Source: Phascolomyces articulosus
Taxonomy: Eukaryota; Mucoromycota; Mucoromycetes; Mucorales; Lichtheimiaceae
Reading direction: 5' to 3'
NCBI GenBank assembly: GCA_025677815.1
Contig: JAIXMP010000024.1
Location: forward strand, 372,001 to 436,000
DNA: 64,000 nt
Shown here one piece after another: positions 13,201 through 26,394 of the stretch. Each line of letters opens with the position of its first letter. The first letter of the stretch is position 1. The position numbers and the translations under genes were made by a program. The notes beneath the pieces are model-generated. The model worked only from the letters and a program-made list of their open reading frames with translations, was not told the DNA's origin and did no database searches.

Positions 13201-15858
13201 TCCATTGTTTATAAAACTTAAATGGTTTATCACAACTTTTTTTTTCATTTGTAAACCATATAAAGCAATTATAATTCGATTGTGTCATACTGCGTACATT
13301 TCTATCATTACCTGTTTATATCTAGAATGAACAAGTTGTTATGATTAGTGTGGTATCATTATTACTATTAGTATTATTAATAGACATAGTAATCATAATA
13401 ACGTTGAAACATATAATAGATTACTAAAGTGATCCAATGAAAAAAGAAGGTCAACTGTTTTTTTATATGGTAACCTTATTTGTAAATAAATAAGAAAAGA
13501 GATATGCTATATTAAACAATTTGTGTTAAGTTGGCTATCATTTCTATAAGTGATATCTCAGCTCCGGTTTATTCTTTTTGTACTAATCAAAATGAAGTGA
13601 CCGTGAGAAAAAAATAAAAATCTTAAAAAGTCAAAAAAAAAAAAAGAATGTTATTATTTTGTTTCAAAACGATGGAGTGACAAAATATTCATGCAAAAAT
13701 ATATTTCAGGTTGAATCCATTACATGAACCACATGACATGGAGCAAACATATTTTTCTCGTAATAATGTACAACTATGATAGAATATGTAAAACGATCTT
13801 ATCTGATATTTATAAACATGATAATTCTCTTTCTCTTTTGTACAATCCTCTTAATCTTGTTATTTACTGTTATGGTGAATGGTAAGTTATTTATTCGACT
13901 ATGCTAAATAGAGCTCATGGGTCTGGTGGATGGTGCTAGAAATATATTTTATGGTATAAAATGGTGTGGAAAGTGTGTGCAATGCAACACGCAGTTATGT
14001 AAGAGTTAGCCAAATTGATAACGAAGATAAAGAATCGAATATAACTCCACAGAGTATGCATCATACACATCTGTATATAATACTTTATCATCTTGAATGC
14101 GCTTTGTTGTGTAGCTTCATTTTGCATAATTTGAAAGAAGAAAACATAGTAATGGAACCGCCTTTCTATACCTCACTCTCTAGTAGCATACCATAATAAT
14201 ATCAGTAATCATTCATGTAATTATACGAATTCAAAAGTGGATTGACTGCGATATATTTACTATTGCGTAACTATTCATATAAAGTTCTGTATGATATAGT
14301 AATATGAAAGAACACGATGGATTGATATGTAATGTATATTCCTTAAAGCTATAACATGTATATTGTATATGTCATAAAGTAATATATGATAATGTTGAAT
14401 AAAAGCTTGCTAATAGCGCTCATCACCATTAGTCCTTCTTATTGTATAAGTATAGAGTGTAATTGCAAGAGTAGTATCTTTATTATCAAACTACGTAAAT
14501 AACGCAATTCTATTTATTATATATGCATTCACATTGAGTGAACAATACCTTGAAAATAAACACTCAAGTATATTGTCATAGGAAAACATATTTAAAATCA
14601 CCTGAGAATACCACACAGGTTATTCATTAGTCATTATAGTAAAATGGTAGCCAATATAACAAAACGACAGTATCCTCTACTGTTATTCAAGTATTACAGC
14701 TTCCTGAGAGGATTAGAGAAATAAGAAGAAAACTAGTAACTCATTTATTTACTGACCCACCTATATATCTTTTTTTCCTTCTTCATTTGCTTTATAAAAA
14801 GAAAAGAATTCTACTCTTCATTAAAGAACATGATGGTTCCAACTTACCCATATGTAAGAATATGATATGTTAGCCACATGTATAAGAAGTATAATTCAAG
14901 AACACACTTGTGATGGTTGGACTACTAAGAAATATACATAGATGGTGGTTCAATATTGAATATATACTATGATGTATTTGAAATGATTGAGATTTCTGAA
15001 TGTAAAATATGAGTGAGCATGTAATTATAACCTCCAAACGCCAAAAAAAAAAAAACACTTGTATAAAGTAGTGGCATTCCATTATTAGCTTATTGGAATT
15101 GACACACCTGTATGTAGAATATAATATTACTTTATGATGGACGGCTTTCTTCGTCATTGATAGAGACAAGAGTATATAAAGTGATGTTATCTTATCAGCA
15201 TAAATGCTAAACTGTGAATTGTTATACATAACGTGACAAGTATATCAATTATAGAACTCATTGAAATTTTCCCAAAAGAATTTTTTTTAGAATATCAAAT
15301 TGCTACTCTTATCGTAATAAGATAAAAAAAAGGTTATAGCTACGTTATCTACAAATTACACAAAAAAAATTGCTTAGAAGTAATAATTGACATTATGCAA
15401 TTTCTCTGAAACGGAGCGGATTAAGACGCCGGTTTGTGCTGAGTTCCCTCTTTTTTTTCGGCTGCATGAAAAACGTTAAAAACGTGGCGCACAACAAAAA
15501 ATGGTTTTTTTAGATAAGATAGAATATATGACATATGGAATGTCATTTCAATTCGTGATATATTTCTGTTGTTATTTTTGTTGTAAGGGTAAAATGATAA
15601 AGGCTTTGAATTGGGGAGGGGATCAAGAAGGGAATTAACAAAGCTTAACAAGAATGGGAAAAAAAGGAAAGAAGCAGTCATTATGGTCAATCGATGAAAT
15701 GTGAAAAAGGAAGGTGCTATCATCCTCATTATCATTTTCATTATCGATAAAGATAGGATAAGTAACAACAGCAAAAAAGTAAAAACTGGGGAAATATAGA
15801 AAATATATAAGAATGACTATTGAGTTCTAGATAAATTTACATTGTATAGTATCATTCA
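10256..15858. other. Gene-poor stretch, about 5.6 kb
   Basis: No protein family can be read in any frame. 10530-10760 is relatively GC-richer and includes a CTGTCCGG direct repeat near 10718-10735; it is probably the upstream region of the GATA-factor gene. 10800-11700 is rich in pyrimidine and simple repeats (GT, CATCAT, ATT). 11700-15858 is AT-rich and stop-dense. A 29-codon hydrophobic frame at 13818 followed by a donor-like GTAAGT is discussed among the rejected items. Confidence 0.45.
10298..10643 (-). promoter_or_regulatory. Cluster of GATA motifs upstream of the GATA-factor gene
   Basis: Just upstream of the minus-strand start at 10255 there are GATA cores at 10298 and 10302 (GATAGATAG array), 10332 and 10517 on the plus strand, and GATAA on the minus strand at 10546-10550 and 10639-10643. 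Autoregulation is typical for fungal GATA factors; here it is inference, since GATA occurs often by chance in AT-rich DNA. Confidence 0.35.
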
Positions 15859-16976
15859 TTACCAAATGCTATGTTCCGAAATACGTTGCATGTCAAAATC
15901 ATAAGGATTTCTCAATTGACAAATGAACCATTCGGGTGATGCTTGTATTTTATCAAATTCTACACAGATGGCTGTAAGATGAGGTCTTGTGACACGATAA
16001 TGAATGAATACATCTTGTATATCACCAAAGGAAACCCTATTTTCGAAATCACCATGTTCCAGAACTTGTCGACACACCTCCGGAATGCCTAAATTTATAC
16101 TACTCATCATATTGGCTTGTTCAAGTCGGAAATGGGGTTGTTGTTGTTGTTGTTGTTGTTCCTCTGTATTATTATTATTATTATTACTATCCTTTGATCT
16201 TCGTTGTTGTTGTTCATGGATATTATCATCACGACCAATTTTTGCAAAATAGAGTTGAATGTCGATTTCTGCATGACGAGGATTTACTGGAAGTAAGATA
16301 CTTTTTTTTTTGTGTTGTGATAAAGCATCACCACCATCACTACTACTGCTACTGTTCGTTATTTGAAGTCCTCGAAAGCCATGTTCTTCATCTAGCGGTA
16401 TGATATCAAATTCTAATGCCAATGTTTCTTTGTTGACCGAACATTGTTCACCCAAAAGCTTGGCTTCTTGATCATTCCAGTTTTCAGGTAAGGTTTCTAG
16501 GGTGGTCGTACTAGTAGCATTACTGTCACTCCCATTCATTAGTGTTGTGTTTGGACTGGTTGTTGAAGGACTATCATTATTGCTATTGTTTTCTTGATCT
16601 TCTTCTCGTACAACAAATTGTGTCACTGCATTTACCTGCATAAAATATAGATTTATTCCATGCCAAGAAAAACATTCACAGGCACACGTAGAACTATATT
16701 AGTTTTTTGCGCCTTTCCAACCTTTGTGTTCACATAGGTCGTCATATATTTTTATTTTTTTTCTCATTCACTTACATAAATTCGCCAACCGTCTTTTTGA
16801 ATATAATGTGTAATTCGTTCGGTTAAAATGGGAACAACCATGTTACGATACCATGAATTTATTCGTCCAACACAAACGAGATCTCTATCTGAAAGCATTT
16901 GTAAGAGGTAATCAATGACTTCTGTAGGCAATTTGGACAATGTTCCTATGTCTGTTGGTGGTAATAATAATGACAT
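15859..16976 (-). CDS. F-box protein, 325 aa
   Basis: Two exons on the minus strand: 16976-16776 and 16635-15859, joined by a 140-nt intron with GTAAGT donor and TGCAG acceptor. Residues about 11-55 (LSKLPTEVIDYLLQMLSDRD followed by VCVGRINSWYRNMV) match an F-box, the Skp1-binding motif of SCF ubiquitin ligases. The rest has no WD40 or LRR repeats: low-complexity Asn/Ser/Thr and a Gln run near residue 230, then an ordered C-terminus (DIQDVFIHYRVTRPHLTAIC, ending ISEHSIW). Substrate unknown. The splice is supported by the shared frame and by the F-box lying wholly in exon 1. Confidence 0.8.
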
Positions 16977-17366
16977 TCTATCTATTGTATATAAAAAGGA
17001 ATCTATTCTAAGTTTATAATATATGGTGTATTATATGTATGTATAAGAGAATAAAAGTGAAACAATAATAAAAAAAAAAGAGAAGATATGTTTTTATATA
17101 ACTGTTTGAGGATTTTTATTTTATATATTATTAAAAATGCGGATTTTAGCGTTATTGTGTGTTGTGTGTCGTGTGTGCTTTGTTGGATTTATATAAGTTG
17201 ATTTGCGTGGTTTTTGTTTAAAAGGTAAAGAAAAAGAAGGGGTGTTTTTGTATATAGTAAAAATATAATATATGTATATATAAATGTTGCGTGTGTTGTG
17301 TATGTTCTCTCTTGAATACATGATTATGTATTTGTAATCTTTTTTTCTTTTTTATATATAGTCACT
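16977..17366. other. Intergenic between two minus-strand genes
   Basis: TA-rich promoter-like DNA upstream of the F-box gene; no coding seen. Confidence 0.4.
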
Positions 17367-20337
17367 TTAGCTTTTAGCTTCTTGGATGAATGTCTAAATT
17401 ATAAAATAATTTGGGTAAATGTACATTCTTTCTTAAACTGATATAATCACTCTTTCAATACCAAATCCAAAAACTTACTTGGAAATACTTTTTAAATGCT
17501 CTGTTATCGTATTGTTGTAGTGCTTGACAATAATTTTGTGCTGTTTCTGGGGGACATTGCATCGATGGCAAGAATACATTATTCATATACTCTAAAAATT
17601 CATTGCCATGTTTGCTATATAATGTTTTTTGGATACTTGTCATTTCGCCAAACACCTTAAAAAAATAAAATCATAGATGTGAATAATCCAAAATTCATTC
17701 ATGTTTCTCCTCCTCTCGCTTTATCCACTTTTTCATACAATAATAAGAACTTGTAAAACTATCTTTACCAGTATAGATTGACCATCTGCTACATTAAATG
17801 AGGCATGCATAGGAACTGTAAAAGTAGCAGGGACCAATTCATTGTACACAAATTGACTAAATCCAGTAATTCCTTCACCAGCACCCCATGTGTTGATCAT
17901 CTTCATAAATACGGCAAATGCCATCTTTTGGGTTGCTGGGTCATCATTGTTCTTGGCGAAATGTAAAATAGTTTGAAGAATAGTATTAAGATGTTCGAGG
18001 TTGCGTTCACTGACAAATATACGTTGAAGATCTGCATTGAATAAGCTTAGGATAAAATTGAGGTATGCTTTGCGAAGGTCGATAAGGAGCAATGCTTCGT
18101 CCGTGCCGCTGGGGGAGGTATTAAGGAAATCAAAGACACGTTTTACTAGTGGCAAGAGGAGTTCGTCTATAATGTTTAAGATCATGGGCTATATAAAACA
18201 AAAGCAAATTAGATGAATTCATCCATTTTATCTTCTCCTATACAAAATAATAATGACAGTAGTAAATCCCTTCCTCTCTTTACCTTGAATTTAAAAGAAA
18301 TCATTCCAATAAATGGAAGGAAATCAACAAGTTCGGTTACTTGGCATTCAGTCAACAATCCAGTGATAAATGATGGAAGCAATGGAAGCAGCTCAGAACC
18401 AATGCAATTGATAAGTCGGGCAAATGAAAAACGAGCCGCATCACGAATCGTTTCAAATCGATTATAACCTTGCAATACGTTCAGAATAATTTCTGTTGCT
18501 TGCTTGAACACTACGCCCCATGGCTGGGCACATCCAGTCTCTTTGGGGACAGATGGGAAACCTATTTCACAATGTTCATTTTAGGACACCATTTCCTATA
18601 TACACATATATATCGTTCTAATCTCAAGCGTAGAATATCGCTATTTACCTTTTGCTACGCTACCAATAGCCGTAACATAATGATGCAATTGAATCAAATA
18701 AAGCTCATCATCAGGATTATAACCTTGTTCCATATACTTTCGAATACCATCCACTAATGGCTCAAGAACAATCTTAAGATATTCTGTCTGTTTCATAACA
18801 TCCATACCATCTAATGAAATAAGCATGCCCACTGTTTCAAACAAATATAATTGGCTATCAAACATGGAAGCAGCAGGGATGGGCATACCATCGGCCGTAT
18901 TTGACTCAACAGGAACCTCAGCTTGAACCGTCAAAAGATCACCCATCGAATTCAAAATTGTATCCACATATTGACTCATTTGAGATTTCAAACTCTTAAC
19001 AAAACGATGGAAAAGATACCAGCATCTCGATCTAATTTGCTTCAAGGGATGGTGGAGACCACGTGTATCCACAAATGATTCCAATACTTGAGGGAGATGA
19101 TCAGGTCGATGATCAAAAAACTGATAGTAACGTGCAATATCTTCAAAATATTGTAATGCGGCGGATGGATGGGGATAGGCTGAAATATCTATTATTTTAT
19201 AAACGGCGGAGAGACCGAAGTTGAAGTTCGTATTATAAATGATAAACTCTTATTAGACTTTGCTAAATAATTAAATATATATAAAGAGAGAAAAGCACTT
19301 ACTTGAAGTAACAAGTTCTGAGACCATTTCACCTAAAGGAGAAAGTACATTTGGATCATTAGGATTGACAAATTGCATCGCACCCTTAGGAAGTGCTTCA
19401 CCATAAGTAAACAATACATGAAGACACAATTCAACGGTTCGCCAATCCAAATTATTTCCAGCCTTGTATTTTTGCAATGTATCCATAACAACTGAATGCA
19501 CATAGTTGATATAGAGTTCTTCGTTAATGGTTGCAATATGATCAGCAAAGATTTTCAAATTCTAAAATCCGAGAAAATGTTGTCAGTTTTCTTGTGGAAA
19601 AGTTGATCTCCGCTATAGCAAATATTTCCATCATTACACATTGTTTCTTTACCTTTCGAAGTTCTACAAAAAGTGCTTCCTCTTCTGGTTCTTCTTCTTC
19701 ATTGCCCCATTCTGTTTCATCATCATATTTCATTTTTCGAATAATCACTTCCAATAATCGACCAAGGAACTCTTGTTGGGATTGAGAGAAGGGTTGCATT
19801 GCTCGTTTTTGTTTTTTAAACTAGTATAATATATCCATTATGATTCAAAAGATTAATTTTTTCTATCCATATATTAACAATTCCCCACTTTCTTTCTCGA
19901 GTTGCCTTCCACAAAGAAGCAGAAAATATATAACATACAATAGTCAACATATCGTTTACAAAAGCAAACACAGCAGTTGAGGTATCATCATATTCATCAC
20001 CCAAAAATTCGAGTAGGAATGGAATTGCTTGTTCAATCAACGCATATGTAGCAGCTACATAAAAAAACACAAAAAATTCCATTAATATCGCCGTTCCTGT
20101 GTATTCCAATTAAATCATCCACATATCACCGATTCAACCTTTTTTTTACCTTTTCCTTCAGCTTGTACCGAGTTATCCAAATAAATCTTGCACAATTCAA
20201 TACCAATGACATTGGTCAGACGAGCAAGATGTTCAATAAATTCTGGATCAGACTATAAAATAACATCCACCATAATATCAGTAAAAATTAGATAATCTGA
20301 CTATTTTCTATATCCATGCCATTGAGCTCTTTCCTTC

Positions 20338-20369
<32 letters not shown>

Positions 20370-21810
20370 CTTACTCTTTCCAAACGTCCCATCGTTTCTG
20401 TCAAGTTAAGCATTTGTATCATTTGCAATTTATCCAAAGGTTGCATACCTTTGCTTACCACCTAATATATATTTAAATTATGATCAGTCCCTTTTTCTTT
20501 TTTTTTCATAATTCTTTTAATTAAAACTTACATCAGCCAAACACTCCGCAGCAGCAATACGTAAATTAGTATCATTCAATAATTCATACAATGCGCTCAT
20601 GACTTGGTCATTCATGACGAGTGAAATATCCATCCATGACACATAAGCACCAATATTTCTCAAAGCTAATTGTCCAATGGTGGAATTGCTTGTTCGAAAC
20701 TCTTGCAATAATTCAAACCAAAATGAAGCCAGGAGTTGAATATCACCCAATCGCATATTATCTTTAATGGCCGTATTACGAACGACTTCTTCTCGATTAC
20801 GTGGAATATCAAGACGTGCCACTTCTTCGTCAATACTCAAACAAAGACGAAGAAAGAAATCGGCGGCTTTTTCATGACTGGATGATCCAGTAGGTGTTTG
20901 TACAAGTTCCATAATATCCTTGAAAAATGTTGGCCAAATATTCGGGTATACATGCGCAAATAAAAGAGTCAATGATTGAGCTGCTTTGTTTCGAATAACT
21001 AGAAAAAAAAGTAATTTCACCCGGAATTTAGTATTTTTTTTTGGTAATCCATCCATCCTCCCATGCCATTCATTGAATAACTCCATCCTTTTTACATACA
21101 ATTTTCTTCAGAAGCACTATCAGTATTATCAACAAATTCACGTCTAAGATACTCCATCATGGTTTGACGAATATATTCGACGGCATTGCTATCCAATGTA
21201 TCGTATCTATAAAGATAAAGATAAACAAAAAAAATTATCCCACCCCACACAAATATCCCTCTTTGTCAATAAACCGAAAAGATAAAGGTGTTTCTCTCTC
21301 CCTCTCTCCTTTCATGTTTTAACTTTATATTCATCCTCCTCCTTTGTAACTTACCGATTCTGAAGTGTATTTTCCAAAACCTGCAGCGCAAAGAAACGAG
21401 CTTCTGCGACACTAATGATATATAAATTAGTTTTTTTCAATAATGATAATAGTATGAAAAGACTTCTCTTCCCCGATCACTCGAGAATATCCAAGAATAA
21501 TATAACCTGTATTCTGATATACTTACGCTTTAGGTTGTTTCATAAACAACTGAAGACACATTTGCCAACCGTCCGCCGCGTTTTTCACTTGTTCACAGTA
21601 TGCATTTGCCTAGAAACGTAAAACATCATTTTTGTTTAGATCCACTATCATCCTTTCTCTTTAAAAGATTCTCGTTATTCCATAGAAAACTACCCATCCA
21701 TTGAATATCATTGTGATTTAAACGCGTATATTAATCATTACCTGTGCTTTCAGATTTGGATCCACTTGAGGTCCTAAAGCATAAATTACAGCTTGTTCTA
21801 TTTGGTCCAT
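17367..21810 (-). CDS. LOS1: Exportin-T (tRNA exportin, Los1/Xpo-t), 982 aa
   Basis: Fifteen exons on the minus strand: 21810-21742, 21609-21527, 21411-21355, 21206-21100, 20998-20532, 20461-20375, 20252-20150, 20054-19939, 19820-19653, 19561-19303, 19179-18649, 18561-18284, 18188-17769, 17655-17479, 17393-17367. All junctions are GT-AG and phases sum to 983 codons including stop, close to the usual family length of about 960-1000. The N-terminus (MDQIEQAVIYALGPQVDPN, then ANAYCEQVKNAADGWQMCLQ) is the importin-beta-like start. NKAAQSLTLLFAHVYPNIWP and the AKGFP signature are characteristic of exportin-T. It carries mature tRNA with RanGTP out of the nucleus. The last exon codes only TFIQEAKS plus stop; without it the frame would read into intron-like sequence. 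Divergent from SEC1. Confidence 0.93.
20341..20369. repeat. AT microsatellite in a LOS1 intron
   Basis: About 14 AT units directly next to the donor of exon 6 on the minus strand. Confidence 0.85.
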
Positions 21811-23002
21811 GACAAATGTATAGGTGTGTATAGTTTTTTTGCTGACAAAATCAGGATGCGTGTTGTAAGAAGAAAGAGAGAGGGGGGGAGAGGAGGAGCG
21901 AGTGGTGTATGTGCAAAGAAAGGACGACGTGTATATATAGATATATAGGTGAGTTTATGAAAAAAAAATAGGGTGGGTTGGTGGCTGTCCTGTTTTATGC
22001 GAAAAAAAAAGTGACAGGGAAAAAAAGCTGATCGAGAAAAAAAAAATAGGATCTGATTGTTGGTTTTCTTTAGTTTTCTTTGTCCTTCTGTTGCTTATTG
22101 TAATTAAGTTTTATTGGTCCACTAAAAATACAAATCCAAAATAGAATAAAACCGTTTTTTTACGAGAGGAATGAATTAGGTGAATGTTTCTTTTGTTCAA
22201 TGACGATGAAAAAAAGTTGTTTATAAATTGGAGTTTGGTTTTCGTGGTTTGGCGTCCTCGTTTTTTGTTGAGCAAAAAAAAAAAAAGGAAAGGCTGTCTT
22301 TTTTTTTTTTGTGAACGTGAAGTTTGCTGAATAAAAAAAAATTGAGACCAGTTCTATATATCCCGACCTCAATTATTAAAAAGACTATCTACTTCATGTC
22401 ATGTATATTAAAACCAAATACCTTTCTATTTAAATTCTTTTTTTTATATCATAATGACTCATGAGTGAATAATATACTGCGGGCGACACATGTCAACTTT
22501 ATCAGGTCCTACTGCTACTCATATGATTTATGGTTGGGAAAAAAAAAGATTAAATAGGGGATATGCACCCGCAGTTATATATGGCTAAACATGTCGTTCG
22601 TCGCTCCGCAAGTATTAAAAATAAATCAGGCTGTCTTCCAGATCATTCAATATGCTGCTACCACTTAAATATCTTTTTTTTAACCCTATAATAAATGGAA
22701 TGCAGTAAGGATCAAAGATTCATCCTATCATGCAAGTATGTAATATTCACATTAAAAATATATTCAAAACATGATCCAATCGTTTTTTTCGAAAATATTT
22801 GTTAGTTCACCTTATTTGCTTGTTTTTTTGATCCAGGTTGACAAGACTGATGTATTTATAGAGAGACTAATGAGTTACAGCTAATGTGGCAAAATGAGAA
22901 AAAAAAAAGTGTGGTTCCGACAAGTACGCAGGAGTTTTTTGAGTTTCTATTATTTTGCACACCAATTATCTCTTCTTTATACACTCGCAAAAATAATAAA
23001 GA
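21811..23002. other. Divergent promoter region LOS1 / SEC1
   Basis: About 1.2 kb between two start codons facing away from each other. It holds A- and T-tracts and an AG-rich patch at 21868-21900, but no coding frame I can support. Confidence 0.5.
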
Positions 23003-26000
23003 ATGACGACGAAAGTGACTATAAGAAATGGTGTTGACCAAATTTTAAGAACTCGTAAGGTTTTATATATATATATATATAATATTTCATCATCTCTTTA
23101 TTCTAATCGTTTTACTCACCTCGAGATTTTTTATTTAGGGTTCCTGGACATCATCAAATCCGTTCAGCCGGCTGGACGTTGGAAATCAGTCGTCGTCGAT
23201 AGTTTATCCCTAAAACTCTTAAATTCAGCATGTAAAATGTATGACATTCTCCAAGAAAATGTAAGTTTTTTTTAACATTCGTATTCCATTGTTCTTATGC
23301 CAAAAAAAAAACAAGAAACACAAAAAATAACTTTCTTTTTTTTTATTATTATTGCTAGGTTACTGGCAAGTTACTATTTTTTTTTTTTTTGAAGAGTGGT
23401 TTTAGAAAAATATAACCATATTTAGATCATTCAATGCTAAAAAGCTTTACCTTTATTTTTATATATATACGAACAACAGGCGTGGAAAACATTGAGAAAC
23501 AAAGACAACCTTATCCAAACGTTGAAGCAGTTTATATCTTGACCCCGTGCGAGGATTCTTGTAGACGATTGGTAGATGATTTGGCGCGTAGTAGTGGTCC
23601 AATGTATGCTGCAGCTCATGTTTTCTTTATCCAAGGTTCGTTTTTGATAAATGGATAGATAAATGATATTGGAAAATAATCCAGGAACAAACTCATTCAT
23701 GTATTATACATATAATTTAGGGTTGGATATATCTCTTTTAAAGGATCTTTCTCGAAGATTAAAGGAAGCTAAAGTACAAGATCTTGTCAAGAGTTTAAAA
23801 GACATGTATATGGATTTTATTGGTAATGACATTATAACATCAAATTAAAATCAGAGAAAGCAAACGATAAAAGGAAGAAAAAAAAACTCATTATGATGTG
23901 GATATAAATATACATTAGTTCGTGAACCGGCAGTATTTACATTGGATGATCCCCAAAAGTTTTATACATTATTCAGTAATCAAGATAGCAGCGAAGATTG
24001 GACAAGTTCAGCAAGTAAAATTGGTGGAGACTTGGATGATATTGCGAAACAAGTGAGTCTTTTTTTTAAGAGAATTTATGCAAATTTATACTTTCTATAA
24101 ATATATTCATTTATTGATTTACATATTTTTATTTAGTTATTGTGTGTATGTGTGTCACTTGGTGAAAACCCACATATTAGATACCATCGCCCATTGGATG
24201 TTCCTGGTGCTGTCAACAGAAATATCCCATGGCATTTAGCAAAAGCTTTACAATCCCAACTTGATGAATTTTGTAAAAACACCAATTTCCCAGTAAGTGG
24301 CAGTTTTTTTTATACATCAAATACAACAAAAAAAAAAGAGAGAGAGAGGTAGCTAAGGTAATTGATATCAATATATATATATATATATAGCCACCAAAAG
24401 ATCCTCCTATGCAACGCGGTACTATTATCATATTGGATCGTACGATTGATCCAGTATCTCCACTTTTGCACGAATTTACTTATCAAGCCATGGTAGCTGA
24501 TTTATTGAATGTCGAAGAAACACCCAGTGGTTTAAAGTACAGCTATGAATATACGCAAGAAGACGGCACTACCAAAGACCAAGAAACACTATTAACTGAT
24601 CAAGATACAGTTTATACCTCCATCCGTCATATGCATATTGCTATCACCACAGAACAACTCATTGACGATTTTAACAAATTCATGTCAGAAAATGAAGGTG
24701 GCTCAGGGTAAATATTATAATACTAACAGTTTATTACGTTTAGTTTCGATGGAAAAATGGATATACATATATACTTATTATTTTTTTATTTTTTATATTA
24801 GCCACACGTCTGTAAAGAGTTTAAATGATATGAAGAATATGATTGCAAACTTGCCCCAATTCCAAGAAATGAAAACCAAGGTAAATAATATTATTTTATT
24901 GGATAATGTAGAAAAAGAAAAAAAAAAGAACTCATAGAATATAAAATATGTATGTCAACGTAGTTCTCGGCCCATATGACAATCGCCAGTGATTGTATGA
25001 CAGAATTCCGTGAACAAACTTTGGAAGCTATTGGTCTTCTTGAACAGGTATACATTTAATGAACCATTTTCACACGCCCTTTCACCTAATGCATAATGTC
25101 AATAACAACAATTCCCTTTGATCTTTTGGAGATTCTGGGATAATAATCAACTATTTTTCTTTTTATTGTAACAGAACATGGCATGTGGTGAAACTCCCGA
25201 TAAAACTGTTCCGAAACACTTAGTAGATGATTTATTACCCATTCTGGATGATCCATATACAACGTAAGTCTCTTTTTTTTTCTCTCTAGGGAAGGTAGGT
25301 ATACCTAATGGAATGTTTATATAAATACTAAATAATAGCAATCACTGGATGTTTCATTTTTATATTATAGTCCAACCATTAAAGCACGTTTGATTATGCT
25401 TTGGTTTGCTACATGTGATAAAGTAGACCCTGAACAACTTGAATTATTATTAGCACATGCACGTCTTGATAAACAACACAAGGACGCCATTGATAACATG
25501 TCTTATTTGGGTGTCCAACTATCGAAGTCTGCAAGTAAGCAAGGTGAAAAGTCTTCTCGTTGGCATCGTAAGAAACGTGAAAGTGTGGCGGCTACTCCAC
25601 AAGATGATGTACCATTTGATTTATCGCGTTATGTTCCTGTTGTTAAGCGTGTTGCTGAGGTAATAGCATAAAAATACTGTTGTTATGTTTGGATTGGATA
25701 GAGTGGATGGTTTATATATGTTACACTATATTCTTTAGGGCCACATCAAAGAAACGATTGATCAAAGTCTGTTCCCTTTCTTGCGAGTCGCTAGACCTGA
25801 AGATTTACGACGTGATTCTTCACATTCACCAAAAGAAGGATTGCAACTACGTGTATACAAAACACAATGGCATAAAAAATCCATTACAAAGAATGTAAGT
25901 TTATATTTGTATTTGAAAAGAAATGAAAAATGGGAATATCAGTTTTATTAATCAAAATGGCTTGCCTTTTTTTTTTTTTTACTAGGCTGGACCCAAGCCA

Positions 26001-26394
26001 GCTTCAGGACCACCTGTTATCATCTTTATTGCTGGTGGTATGACGTATTCTGAAATGAGATCTGCTTATGAACTTGCACAAACGCATGATCGTGATGTAT
26101 ATATTGGTAAGACCTCCTTCATCGTCATTATTATTATCCGTAATATATATGGCTTTTTTATTTTTCTTTCTCTGACAATTCTTAAAACAATGGTTCTTTT
26201 CTTTAGGTTCCACACATATCATTACCCCTGATGGATTTGTTGAAGCTCTTAGCGATTTGACCAAGGCTCCTCCTGCTCCGGAACCAGTGGTTCCTCGATA
26301 CACATCTAATATTCATCATTTAGCTCCAAATGCTACTAGAACTGCACCTGCATCGCCTGTCCCTTCTCGATCTTCTAAAAATTCCAAGAAATAA
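23003..26394 (+). CDS. SEC1: Sec1/Munc18-family protein (exocytic SM protein), 683 aa
   Basis: Fifteen exons: 23003-23054, 23139-23260, 23359-23365, 23480-23635, 23721-23822, 23919-24052, 24137-24292, 24391-24707, 24802-24880, 24964-25047, 25175-25263, 25371-25659, 25739-25894, 25986-26106, 26207-26394. The phases give 684 codons including stop, a normal length for Sec1. Family signatures run the full length: SVQPAGRWKSVVVDSLSLKL, VENIEKQRQPYPNVEAVYIL, AAHVFFIQ, LGENPHIRYHRP, the IIILDRTIDPVSPLLHEFTY block, and VIIFIAGGMTYSEMRSAYEL near the end. The C-terminal tail is Pro/Ser-rich and ends SKNSKK. SM proteins bind syntaxin-type SNAREs and drive exocytic vesicle fusion at the plasma membrane. 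Exon 3 is only 7 nt and its downstream intron begins GC. Confidence 0.94.
23359..23479 (+). other. 7-nt microexon followed by a GC-AG intron in SEC1
   Basis: Bases 23359-23365 (GTTACTG) lie between acceptor TTGCTAG and donor GCAAGT. Joined to both neighbours they code Val-Thr-Gly in the ENVTGVENIEK segment, exactly where Sec1/Munc18 proteins need a short linker before the VE(N/D)I motif. The following intron, 23366-23479, starts GC and ends CAG. Skipping the microexon shifts the frame. Confidence 0.85.

Noticed and set aside
13818..14196. A 29-codon hydrophobic frame (MIILFLFCTILLILLFTV) followed by GTAAGT, then a 76-codon frame, suggesting a small secreted protein
   Set aside because: The likely acceptor (TGCTAG at 13938) leads into a stop in the frame of the second part, and the second part is not recognisably protein-like. 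No joint keeps one frame.
15421..15774. 117-codon minus-strand frame with hydrophobic start
   Set aside because: Composition follows T-rich DNA (Phe, Leu, Ile, Ser); no ordered pattern and no splice partner.
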